Assembly (NCBI RefSeq): GCF_044628455.1
Contig: NZ_JBIYZW010000005.1
Location: forward strand, 1-64,000
Direction: 5' to 3'
DNA length: 64,000 bases
Origin: Solirubrum sp044628455
GTDB taxonomy: Bacteria; Bacteroidota; Bacteroidia; Cytophagales; Hymenobacteraceae
The notes under the pieces were generated by a model. The model ran no database searches. It was not told the origin of the DNA and was given only the letters and a program-made list of their open reading frames with translations. Of the stretch, positions 16,718 to 24,729 are shown in pieces. How positions within the stretch are numbered: position 1 is the stretch's first letter; each line of letters starts with the position of its first letter. The position numbers were made by a program, and so were the translations under genes.

Positions 16718-17371
16718 ATGATGCAGAAGAAAGTAGTAACCCTCCTCAGCCTGGTTTTCGTCGCGCTCAGCGCCGGCCAGGCCCGTGCGCAGCTCGTGGT
16801 GACGGCCCCGGTGCTGGAAGTGCAGTCGGGCGTGCAGACCGGCCTGCAGAATACCATGAAAGGCCTGTCCTCGGCGGCCAACGTGCTCGTGCGCACCGGC
16901 GTCAAAGAGCAGGAGCTAACGAAGGTGTTCTCGGAAAAGAACCTGCAGCTGGCCAAGACCTGGTACGACGGCTTGCTGCAGGTCAGCAACGCCGTTCGCA
17001 CCTACCGGCGCGTGCAGTCAGTGTTCGAGAAGCAAGGGCGCATCATTCAGACCTACTCCACGGCCATCGAGACGCTGCGGCAGTCACGCTACGTGCAGCC
17101 TCAGCAGCTCGCGACGATGACGACCGTTTACACCCGCATGCTCACCGACAGCAACAACACGCTGGAGGACCTGCGCACCATCGTCAGCCCGGCCATGCTC
17201 AAGATGACCGACGCCGAACGGATGCGCTTCATCGACAAGCTGGACGGCAAGATGTCCGACCAGCTGGGCCTCATCACCTACTACACGCAGCGCAACCTCG
17301 CGCAGATGCACATGGCGGAGCAAAAGGCGCGGGACGCCGAAGCGCTCAACGCGCTGATGACCGCCCGCTAG
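16718..17371 (+). CDS. TraI-like periplasmic conjugation protein, copy 1
   Basis: The 217-residue protein has a signal peptide (cleavage near ARAQL) and is otherwise helical. The segment WYDGLLQVSNAVRTYRRVQSVFEKQG and the later KMTDAERMRFIDKLD match the TraI-type (DUF4141-like, VirB5-like) proteins of Bacteroidetes operons. It is followed 28 bases later by a paralogue of the same length and pattern. Confidence 0.75.
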   Translation: MMQKKVVTLLSLVFVALSAGQARAQLVVTAPVLEVQSGVQTGLQNTMKGLSSAANVLVRTGVKEQELTKVFSEKNLQLAKTWYDGLLQVSNAVRTYRRVQSVFEKQGRIIQTYSTAIETLRQSRYVQPQQLATMTTVYTRMLTDSNNTLEDLRTIVSPAMLKMTDAERMRFIDKLDGKMSDQLGLITYYTQRNLAQMHMAEQKARDAEALNALMTAR

Positions 17372-17399
17372 TACCACCGCTCTTTTCCGCCCCCCTGCT

Positions 17400-18047
17400 A
17401 TGAAAACCCGATTCCTCCTGTGCGCCCTGGGCCTGGCCCTGGCCGCCGGCCCGGCCTACGCGCAAGTGCCGGCCGTCATCTCCGCCCCGATAGCCGAAGA
17501 AAGCTCCCGCAAGCAGATCTTCCACCAAGGCGTCTCCACCACCTTGCTCGGCCAGGGCAAGAAGCTGGCCGGTGACGTGAAGGAGGTCAGCGGTAAAATC
17601 AAAGGCATCATCGACCGCACCCAGCAGCTGCACGACCAATGGTACAGCAGCCTGCTTCAGATCAGCGCGGCCGTGCGCAACTACCGCCGGGTGCAGGAAA
17701 TCTACGCCAACCAAAGCGCGATGATTGCCCAGTTCACGACGGTGCTCCCGGAGCTGCGCACCCGGCAGCTGACGCCCGCGCAGCTCACCGAAGCCACCAC
17801 CGTTTACCAGGCCATCCTGCAGGAAAACGTGGGCTTGATGAGCGAGCTGATCGGGGTGCTTGGCGCCGGTCAGGCCAAGATGACGGACCCGGAGCGGGTA
17901 GAGTTCATCGACAACATCGCCGACCGCATGACCAAGCAGCGGCACTTGATGAACTACTACACCAACAAGTGCCGAGCCGTTGCCCAGCACCAGGCCCAAC
18001 AGCGCCAGGACCGCCAATCCATGCAGGCGTTCATGACCGCCCAATAG
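17400..18047 (+). CDS. TraI-like periplasmic conjugation protein, copy 2
   Basis: This 215-residue signal-peptide protein (cleavage near AYAQV) is a paralogue of the preceding gene. It shares LLQISAAVRNYRRVQEIYANQ, KMTDPERVEFIDNI and the C-terminal FMTAQ against LMTAR. The tandem pair indicates a duplication and possibly a hetero-oligomeric component. TraI-type proteins are probable VirB5-like pilus-tip or periplasmic parts. Confidence 0.75.
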   Translation: MKTRFLLCALGLALAAGPAYAQVPAVISAPIAEESSRKQIFHQGVSTTLLGQGKKLAGDVKEVSGKIKGIIDRTQQLHDQWYSSLLQISAAVRNYRRVQEIYANQSAMIAQFTTVLPELRTRQLTPAQLTEATTVYQAILQENVGLMSELIGVLGAGQAKMTDPERVEFIDNIADRMTKQRHLMNYYTNKCRAVAQHQAQQRQDRQSMQAFMTAQ

Positions 18048-18083
18048 GGCTTGTCCATCCTTCACTCTTACTCTTTCGACCCT

Positions 18084-18413
18084 ATGAAAAGCAAGCTAAA
18101 CCAGCTGCTCACGGTAGTTGCAGTCCTAGTGCTGGTAACCTTCACGTCGTGTTCCTCCTCCAGTGAAACAGACCGGTTTACGGGTGAATGGCAGTCAGTG
18201 AATAGTCCGGCCCGGCCGCACATGACCATCCAACAGCGCGGCGAAAACTTGACGTTGCTGGAAGGCAATAAAGAATACCCGCTCACCTACGATAAGGACA
18301 ACCATAAGCTCACCGTAAACGCCGGGTTAGGAGCGATGGACATCATTTACCTGGAAGACAAGAACCACCTGCTGGTTTCAGGCGCAGGAGAGTATTCCAA
18401 AGTGGAAAAATAA
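18084..18413 (+). CDS. Small lipoprotein inside the tra operon
   Basis: The start at 18084 (MKSKLNQLL) gives a 109-residue protein with lipobox VTFTSCSS. The mature part is small, beta-rich in appearance and of lipocalin-like or DUF5004-like size, with a C-terminal LLVSGAGEYSKVEK. Lipoproteins in this position can act in surface or entry exclusion. That role is inferred from context only. Confidence 0.6.
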   Translation: MKSKLNQLLTVVAVLVLVTFTSCSSSSETDRFTGEWQSVNSPARPHMTIQQRGENLTLLEGNKEYPLTYDKDNHKLTVNAGLGAMDIIYLEDKNHLLVSGAGEYSKVEK

Positions 18414-18462
18414 CCAGTGTACCGGACGGCGCTTTCTGCCAGTTACTTCTACCTACTACACA

Positions 18463-19578
18463 ATGGACCCGACCGCAATTGATTTAAACATGGCTGCCTA
18501 CGAGGCCAAGTTGGACGCCATCTACACGGAAATGCTCGCGTTTACCTCGCAGTTCATCAACCTGGGCCGCGCCATCGGCGGCATCGGAGCGCTGCTCTAC
18601 ATCAGCAACCGGGTTTGGGGCCACATCGCCCGCGCCGAGCCCATCGACCTGTTTCCCCTGCTCAGGCCCTTCGCCATCGGCCTGGCCATCCTGCTGTTCG
18701 TGCCGATGTGCGGGGCACTACGCGGCATCACCCTGTCCGTGGCCCGCGGTACGGATGACATCCGGCAGGGGCAGATTGCCGAAGTCAACCGCCTTACGGC
18801 CGAGCGGGACCGTTTGGCCGCCGCCGCCCAGGCCCGCTCGGACATGCAAATCAACGAGGAGTACGAAAAGGAGTTGGAGAAGCTGGGGGCCCTGGACGTG
18901 ACGCGGCGCACCAGCCTGGCCATGAACCGGGTGCAGTACTCGGTGGGGCAGCAGTTCCGCGAGTGGGTGAAGTCCATCCTGGAGTTGGGCGCGCTGGCCG
19001 CCAAGCTGGCCATTAGCTTGATTTCGACCTTCCTGCTGGTGCTGCTCAGCGTGGCCGGTCCGCTGGCGTTCGGCCTCGCGATTCTGCCGGGCTTCGGCGG
19101 CGGCATCGCGAAGTGGTTTGGCTTGTTCCTAACCATTTCGCTGTGGGTACCGGTCGCCAACATCTACGCCTCCGTGCTGGCACATGTGCAGGTCACCATG
19201 CTCAACGAGAACATTCGGCAGCTCAGCGCCGGCGGCACCGTCGAATCGGCCGACATCGCCTACCTGTGCCTGCTGGTGCTAGCCATCGTGGGCTACATCT
19301 TCGTTCCGAAAGCGGCGGACATGCTCATCGACGGCTCCGGCATCGGCACCGCGGCATCGTCGGTTATCAGATCGACTACGGTTCTGACGACGGCTGTTGC
19401 CGGCGCGGGAGCCGGCACGGCAGTACGCACGGGGGCGGACGCGCTCGGGGCCGGGGTTGGCGCAGCGCAGGGCGCCACCGGCCGCACCGGCGTGAACGAC
19501 GGCATGACGCGGGGCGAATCCTGGGGCTACCGCGCCGGAACGGCGCTGCGGGAGCGGCTGGGCCGCCGGTCAAGCTAA
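18463..19578 (+). CDS. traJ: VirB6-like inner-membrane protein TraJ
   Basis: The 371-residue protein begins with an N-terminal helix and the pattern FINLGRAIGGIGALLYISNRVWGHIARAEPIDLFPLLRPF, typical of TraJ. It has five or more membrane segments, a central cytosolic coiled region (residues 100-150), and a glycine/alanine-rich C-terminal tail ending in basic residues (LRERLGRRSS). It should form part of the inner-membrane channel. Confidence 0.88.
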   Translation: MDPTAIDLNMAAYEAKLDAIYTEMLAFTSQFINLGRAIGGIGALLYISNRVWGHIARAEPIDLFPLLRPFAIGLAILLFVPMCGALRGITLSVARGTDDIRQGQIAEVNRLTAERDRLAAAAQARSDMQINEEYEKELEKLGALDVTRRTSLAMNRVQYSVGQQFREWVKSILELGALAAKLAISLISTFLLVLLSVAGPLAFGLAILPGFGGGIAKWFGLFLTISLWVPVANIYASVLAHVQVTMLNENIRQLSAGGTVESADIAYLCLLVLAIVGYIFVPKAADMLIDGSGIGTAASSVIRSTTVLTTAVAGAGAGTAVRTGADALGAGVGAAQGATGRTGVNDGMTRGESWGYRAGTALRERLGRRSS

Positions 19579-19631
19579 GCTCCTAAGCCTAAAAGTGGTC
19601 AATTTCCCACCCTCAAACGCCACCACTTATC

Positions 19632-20246
19632 ATGTTTGCCTCCCTCAAAACCATCGACTCGGCATTTCAGCAGGTCAAGACGCTCGCCTTGATCTTCATC
19701 GTGGCCGTGCTGCTGCTGGCCGGCGCCATTGCCTACTTCGCGTTTCAGTCCACCAACGCGGCGGCCAACCGCATCTACGTCCTGGAAGGGGGGCAGCTGC
19801 TTACGGCCAGCGCCCAGGACGCCCGGGCCAATCGGCCGGTCGAGGCCCGCAGCCACGTCACCCGGTTTCACGAGCTGTTTTTCACCCTGGACCCGGACCA
19901 GAAGGCCATCGACCTGAACGTCAACAAAGCCCTGTACCTGGCCGACAACTCGGCCAAGCGGCAGTACGAGAACTTCAAGGAGAAAGGCTTCTACAACGAT
20001 TTAATAGCGGCCAACATCAGCCTGGAAATGACAGTGGACAGCGTCATCATTCGCAACTCGCGGCCTCTGACGGCCCGCTGTTACGGGCACCAGCGCGTCA
20101 TCCGCGCTACGTCGGTGACGAACCGCAACTTCATCTCGGAGTGCTCGCTGCGCGACGTCACGCGCTCGGAAAACAACCCCCACGGCTTCCTGATGGAAAA
20201 CTGGCGAGTGGTGCAGAACAAAGACCTCAATACCCTTCCCCGCTAA
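19632..20246 (+). CDS. traK: TraK, VirB8-like conjugation protein
   Basis: The 204-residue protein has one N-terminal membrane anchor (TLALIFIVAVLLLAGAIAYFAF). The periplasmic part carries VTRFHELFFTLDPDQKAIDLNVNKALYLAD and ends with the conserved HGFLMENWRVVQN. This is the Bacteroidetes TraK family. It is followed after 12 bases by traM; the small TraL gene usually found between them is absent. Confidence 0.9.
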   Translation: MFASLKTIDSAFQQVKTLALIFIVAVLLLAGAIAYFAFQSTNAAANRIYVLEGGQLLTASAQDARANRPVEARSHVTRFHELFFTLDPDQKAIDLNVNKALYLADNSAKRQYENFKEKGFYNDLIAANISLEMTVDSVIIRNSRPLTARCYGHQRVIRATSVTNRNFISECSLRDVTRSENNPHGFLMENWRVVQNKDLNTLPR

Positions 20247-20258
20247 GTAGCTATCCGC

Positions 20259-21458
20259 ATGGCAACGCCTGTTAAACCCCACGATGCGCAGTTTCTGCGG
20301 GCCCGTAAGATGGCGACGTTCCTGCCGGTGGTGGGCGTGCCGTTTCTGGCCGTCATGTTCTACCTGGGTGGGGGAGGGGAGGGCACTCCCGTGGCCGCGC
20401 AGGACGTCGAATCCGGCTTCAACACGGAGCTGCCCAAAGCCGAGCGGGCTACCATCACCGCCAGCAAGCTCGAAGCCTACGCTAGTCCCGTCGACTCCAT
20501 GCGCAACCGGGGCCTGGTCAATGCCTGCATTGATACCAGCTCGGGCGGGGGCATCTCCTACGGCATTCAGGCCGATGGGAAAGCCGGGCCGAATGGCTCG
20601 GTGGAAAGCTCCGTAGCCGCGGCCCAGGCGCAGCTGATTGCCGCGCAGCAGGCCCAGCTCAACGGCGCGGCGGCAGCCGGCACCCCGGCACCGCCGGCGG
20701 CGCAACCCGGCTCCCTGACGCCCGAAGAGAAGATGGAGCTGATGCGCTCCGAACACGAGCGGGAGCTGGCCGAAGTCCGGGCGCAAGCGCAGATGGCGGC
20801 CCTCATGGCGCAGGCCAACGCGTCCGGGGGCGGGGCTGCTCCCCGGCCCGTGGCCGCGGCATCGGTGCGGCGAAAGCTGGCCACGAAACTGCGGACCGTG
20901 GACGAAGACGCGGTGGTATCGCGGCTGGGCTCGAACGGCACGCGGCGGCGGCGCACGGCCTCGTTTCAGGGGCTGGACGACGGCAGCGCATCGGGTTTGG
21001 ATGCCAACACGCTGCCGGCCGTCATCCACGAGTCGCAGGAGGTGGTCTCGGGCTCGCTGGTGAAAATGCGCCTGACCGCGCCGGCTGTTATCAACGGCCA
21101 CCAGGTTCCGGCCAATACCTTCATTTACGGCAAGTGCAGCCTGGCCGGGGAACGGCTCAACATTGCCATCGAGACACTAAAAGCCGGCAACAGCGTGTTC
21201 CCGGCCTCCCTGGAGGTGTACGACGTGGACGGGCTGGAAGGCCTGCACATTCCGGGCGCCATTACCCGGGACGCGGCCAAGCAGGCCGGGGCGGGCAGCA
21301 TGGACGCGGCCGACGCGATGGTGCTGAGCGCGGACCCGGCGATGGCCGCGGCCGGCGTGGCGGTCAGTGCCGCCAAGAACCTCGGCAAAAACAAGATCCG
21401 GCTGGTGAAGGTCCGCCTCAAAGCCGGCTACAACGTCATGCTCAAAGTCGATAAATAA
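20259..21458 (+). CDS. traM: TraM, VirB10-like conjugation protein
   Basis: The 399-residue protein has one membrane segment near residues 22-40, a variable proline/alanine-rich linker, and a conserved C-terminal domain (LVKMRLTAPAVINGHQVPANTFIYGKCSL, later DGLEGLHIPGA). This is the TraM family, a VirB10 equivalent that links inner and outer membranes in the core complex. Confidence 0.88.
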   Translation: MATPVKPHDAQFLRARKMATFLPVVGVPFLAVMFYLGGGGEGTPVAAQDVESGFNTELPKAERATITASKLEAYASPVDSMRNRGLVNACIDTSSGGGISYGIQADGKAGPNGSVESSVAAAQAQLIAAQQAQLNGAAAAGTPAPPAAQPGSLTPEEKMELMRSEHERELAEVRAQAQMAALMAQANASGGGAAPRPVAAASVRRKLATKLRTVDEDAVVSRLGSNGTRRRRTASFQGLDDGSASGLDANTLPAVIHESQEVVSGSLVKMRLTAPAVINGHQVPANTFIYGKCSLAGERLNIAIETLKAGNSVFPASLEVYDVDGLEGLHIPGAITRDAAKQAGAGSMDAADAMVLSADPAMAAAGVAVSAAKNLGKNKIRLVKVRLKAGYNVMLKVDK

Positions 21459-21465
21459 CCGTTCC

Positions 21466-22635
21466 ATGCAAACGACCACCTGCCTGGCGCTGGCCCTGGG
21501 GCTGCTCACGTTTCAGTCACAAGCCGTCAATGCGCAGAACACTGCGATAGCGAGCCAGCCGTCAACAGCCCGCGTGACAGCCGCCTCTCGTCTCTCCACG
21601 CTGCCGCTGTTCGTTAGCGACCAGAAGACTACCCACTTAGTGTTTCCCTCACCGGTCACCTACGTCGATTTGGGCAGTTCCGGCCTGATGGCGGCCAAGG
21701 CGCCGAGTGCGGAAAACATCGTGCGCGTAAAAGCCTCGGCAGCCGGCTTCGGGGAAACCAACATGACTGTACTGTCCGGGGGCAAGCTGTACTCGTTCCT
21801 GGTCAATTACCAGCGCCACCCCCGCCTGGTAGGCCTGGACCTGGGCACGGCCGCTGGCAGCGCCGAGTCCGGCAAGCTCTCTACCACGCCGCTGTACGTG
21901 AGTGACCAGAAGACCACCCACCTAGTCTTTCCTTACCCGGTTACGTACGTGGATTTGGGCAACCCGGGCATCATCGCAGCCAAAGCCAATAGCGCCGACA
22001 ACATTGTGCGCGTAAAGGCGGCTGGCTCCTCGTTCCCCGAAACCAACCTGACGGTTCTGACCTCCAACGGCAAACTGTACTTGTTCACCGTGCACTACCA
22101 GCACAACCCCAAGGTGCTCAGCCTGGACCTGGGTGCACCCAGCACGTCGGTTACCGCTAATACCGGGGGCGAAGCCATTCTGTCCAACTCCCCGATTCCA
22201 CAGGGCAACCTGGATGCCTACTCCCGGCTGGCCCTGGCGTGGGGTGGCGCTTCGGCCCGTGAGAATGCCAACCAGCTCTCGGTTCGGGCGGGCAACGTCG
22301 GCTACCAGCAGGAGACGCTGTTCTTTCCGCTGCACATCGCCAACAAGTCCAACGTGACCTATGACGTGGATTTTGTGAAGTTCTACATCCAGGACAAGAA
22401 GGTAGTCAAACGCACGGCCGAGCAAGCCATTGAGATTACCCCCGTGTACGTCTACAACGGCAGTGCACGAAAGATTGCCGTGAACGGGAAGCTGCAGCAG
22501 GTGTACGTGTTCAAGAAGTTCACCATTCCCGACCAGAAGCAGCTCATCATCGAAGTGTACGAGAAGGGGGGCGGGCGCAACGTAAAGCTTCGCCTTTCCA
22601 CCGCGGACTTGCTCAAAGCTCGCACGTTTAAATAA
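21466..22635 (+). CDS. traN: TraN, VirB9-like protein with a duplicated N-terminal domain
   Basis: The 389-residue DUF4138-type protein has a signal peptide (cleavage near VNAQN). Residues 43-127 and 138-223 are two copies of the same domain, each starting LST-PL-VSDQKTTHLVFP-PVTYVDLG and ending in LDLG. The C-terminal DUF4138 domain follows (QETLFFPLHIANKSNVTYDVDFVKFYI). As far as I know CTnDOT TraN has this domain once. The protein should sit in the outer part of the core complex together with TraM. Confidence 0.88.
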   Translation: MQTTTCLALALGLLTFQSQAVNAQNTAIASQPSTARVTAASRLSTLPLFVSDQKTTHLVFPSPVTYVDLGSSGLMAAKAPSAENIVRVKASAAGFGETNMTVLSGGKLYSFLVNYQRHPRLVGLDLGTAAGSAESGKLSTTPLYVSDQKTTHLVFPYPVTYVDLGNPGIIAAKANSADNIVRVKAAGSSFPETNLTVLTSNGKLYLFTVHYQHNPKVLSLDLGAPSTSVTANTGGEAILSNSPIPQGNLDAYSRLALAWGGASARENANQLSVRAGNVGYQQETLFFPLHIANKSNVTYDVDFVKFYIQDKKVVKRTAEQAIEITPVYVYNGSARKIAVNGKLQQVYVFKKFTIPDQKQLIIEVYEKGGGRNVKLRLSTADLLKARTFK

Positions 22636-22670
22636 GCCCTGATTTCTTCTTCTTACTCAGTGCCCCTTGT

Positions 22671-22961
22671 ATGAAAGCCTCACCCACCTCCCGCTTAGCG
22701 GCTATCCATGCTGCCCTGTTTGAAACGCCCAGCCAGCAGTACACCCTGCTGGCCATGGTGGCTTTGGTGGGCGGGGCCGCGTTCGTTTTCGGCGGTCATA
22801 ATGCCCCGGACCTGGTAACCTACATGGTGATGCTGCTAACGCTGCTGGCCGCCTCGCGCATGTTTGCGCCGCAACCGCTACGCTCGTTCTGGTACGTGGT
22901 CGTGGGACTAATTGTGCTGGTCCTCGCGCTCGATCTGGCCGTGTTGCTGGTGGCTTATTAA
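22671..22961 (+). CDS. Small membrane protein at the end of the tra operon
   Basis: The 96-residue protein has three predicted membrane segments (around residues 25-43, 48-63 and 72-95) and no recognised domain. It is 35 bases after traN and is the last plus-strand gene of the operon. It could be an accessory or exclusion protein. Equivalence with the missing TraL (DUF3989) is possible but not shown. Confidence 0.6.
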   Translation: MKASPTSRLAAIHAALFETPSQQYTLLAMVALVGGAAFVFGGHNAPDLVTYMVMLLTLLAASRMFAPQPLRSFWYVVVGLIVLVLALDLAVLLVAY

Positions 22962-23007
22962 GCAAGGTACAGGTAGGTGCCCGACCACTACGAAGTCATT
23001 CCAGCAC

Positions 23008-24435
23008 TCACAACTTTGGCCCCCGCCGTTTGGGTACAGGGCCCTTCTTGGGCTTGTTGCTAGCCGAGTCAGGTAGGGCATCTCCCGTTGGCGCGGCTTT
23101 CACCTCTGGTTTAGGGATAGTAGCACCTTGCTGCTGATTCTGAATTCGTTGCGCCATATTCGTAGGCAAGTAAACATCGACGTCAACTGCGAGCGAAGGC
23201 AACCGCTTTAGCTGCAGCTGCATGGGAACCTGCTCCGGGCCATTGGCCCCGGGCACAGGTAAGGTGAGCTGGCCACTTCGCTCGCCCTTCAGCAGCTTCT
23301 CCATGTGCCCGCCCATCCAGAGTCTATCCAGCGGCTGGCCCAGCTGCCCCAATACCGGCGCAGGCAACTCCCGCTCGCGGAAAGGAAAGCTCAGGGCTTG
23401 GTTCGCATCGAGCACCAGGGCGGCACCCATAAATGCCTGCGTCTGCTGCTGCAGTTGGCGCAAGGCGGCGGCAGTCAATCCAGCGCCCGCCGTTTGAGTG
23501 AGCTGCTGCACCGTGGCCAGCATCCCACTCCGGTGCTCGGACCAGCTCACGGGCTCCCGCAAGACGGCCAATGTCGTATCCAGAAAGCCTTGCCCCAGAG
23601 CCCGAGCCGGCTCCCGGTAGGCCGGCCGGAATTGATGGCGGGCTAACTCAGCTTCCATCACCTCGGCACCCAGCTCCCGGCCTATCGTGGTCAGGGTGCG
23701 CAGCGCCTCGCTGTGCTGCAGGACCGGCACGGGCTCGGCCAAGAGGCGGGCTTGGCTAGGATGACGCAGCAGCTGCGCCTGCTCGCCGGCCGCTTCGGTA
23801 GTTGCGTCGAGCAATAGGGCGCGGAGCGGGTTCAGGTTCTGCTCGGAAGGCCACTGGTCCCGGTGGATGCCGGCGTTGCGGGCCAGGTTGTAGGCGTTAT
23901 AATCGTTGCCCGCCAACTGAGCCGGCGTCAGTCGCACCTCATAGCCGGCGCTGCGGCCAATTTCGGCCAGCACCGCTTGCAGCACCCGGCCATTGCCCTC
24001 GCGGAAGGCGTGGACGTAGTTGTACTGGTCGGCGTAGTACGCCAAGCGGTCCACGAACGGCTCGCGGGACAAGCCCCGAAGCAGGTTTTCCTGACGCAGC
24101 TGGCTGCCGATTGCATCGAGGCGGGTGTCCAGCTGCTCGTACGGCGCATAGAACATAGGATTGCCGCTCAACGCCTTCACCCCCTGGAATTGGCCCCAGG
24201 CGCGGGTTTCCCCCGCCCACTCGTAGATGTTCTGAAACAGGGCCCGGTGAATGGTCTTCAGGTGGGCTGCGTCGAAGTCCCCGGGTACCGGGCGGATGCC
24301 TTCGACCACCAGCACCATCGCACCAATGTTACGGCCTTCCGCTTCGCGCAGCTCCCGGGGGTCGGTAAGGCCGAGCTTGTTGCGGAGCAGGGGCTGTTCG
24401 GGCGTACTGTGCTGCAGGTCTAGGAATCCATCCAT
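23008..24435 (-). CDS. Fic-family toxin with transfer-signal-like tail
   Basis: The 475-residue protein has an N-terminal Fic domain (residues 1-200). The flap is FYAPYEQ, and the active-site loop HAFREGNGRVLQ at residues 142-153 has the catalytic His but glutamine in place of the last arginine of HxFx(D/E)GNGRxxR. Fic enzymes transfer AMP or similar groups onto proteins. The C-terminal half (about 230-430) carries a glutamine/leucine-rich helical region and a DUF3945-like piece (FRERELPAPVLGQLG and MGGHMEKLLKGERSGQLTLPV). The end is PKKGPVPKRRGPKL, like the TOPRIM and DUF3945 proteins. The gene follows a VbhA-type antitoxin gene, as in the conjugative-plasmid VbhT/VbhA pair. Confidence 0.85.
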   Translation of the reverse strand: MDGFLDLQHSTPEQPLLRNKLGLTDPRELREAEGRNIGAMVLVVEGIRPVPGDFDAAHLKTIHRALFQNIYEWAGETRAWGQFQGVKALSGNPMFYAPYEQLDTRLDAIGSQLRQENLLRGLSREPFVDRLAYYADQYNYVHAFREGNGRVLQAVLAEIGRSAGYEVRLTPAQLAGNDYNAYNLARNAGIHRDQWPSEQNLNPLRALLLDATTEAAGEQAQLLRHPSQARLLAEPVPVLQHSEALRTLTTIGRELGAEVMEAELARHQFRPAYREPARALGQGFLDTTLAVLREPVSWSEHRSGMLATVQQLTQTAGAGLTAAALRQLQQQTQAFMGAALVLDANQALSFPFRERELPAPVLGQLGQPLDRLWMGGHMEKLLKGERSGQLTLPVPGANGPEQVPMQLQLKRLPSLAVDVDVYLPTNMAQRIQNQQQGATIPKPEVKAAPTGDALPDSASNKPKKGPVPKRRGPKL

Positions 24436-24449
24436 AAGCGATACCCAAA

Positions 24450-24472
24450 GGGCCTACCGGCGAGGTAGGCCC
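24450..24472 (-). terminator. Hairpin between antitoxin and Fic toxin genes
   Basis: A perfect 9-bp stem (GGGCCTACC and GGTAGGCCC) around a 5-nt loop is extended outward by a partly paired ACCC/GGGT. It occupies most of the 66-base gap between the antitoxin stop and the toxin start. It may attenuate toxin expression. There is no long T-run. Confidence 0.5.
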
Positions 24473-24501
24473 TGGGTACAGAGAGACAAAAGGGAAAAAA
24501 G

Positions 24502-24729
24502 CTACGCGTGCACGGGCTGCGCGGCCGCGCCTTGTGGCTGGTACACGCGCATGGCTTCGGCCGTGGCCTGCTCCAGGGTTATTTCGCCGTTGACGTAGCG
24601 GTTGTACACGGCCTCCGTCTCAGGCGTGATGATGGCCCCCTGGGCCCGACCGGCGGCGAACCCGCGCTCCATGATGGCGCGGCGCTGCGCGACAGTGGCT
24701 TCCTGCGGTAAAAACTGGGGCTGCTTCAT
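24502..24729 (-). CDS. VbhA-type Fic antitoxin
   Basis: This 75-residue protein resembles the class I Fic antitoxin VbhA: an N-terminal helix (ATVAQRRAIMERGFAAGRAQG), then ITPETEAVYNRYVNGEITLEQA, with the family motif VxGEI. In VbhA the inhibitory helix has the motif S-x-x-x-E-G. By eye this aligns with AGRAQG at residues 26-31 here, so both the serine and the inhibitory glutamate appear replaced (by Ala and Gln30). It is the first gene of the minus-strand operon. Confidence 0.8.
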   Translation of the reverse strand: MKQPQFLPQEATVAQRRAIMERGFAAGRAQGAIITPETEAVYNRYVNGEITLEQATAEAMRVYQPQGAAAQPVHA

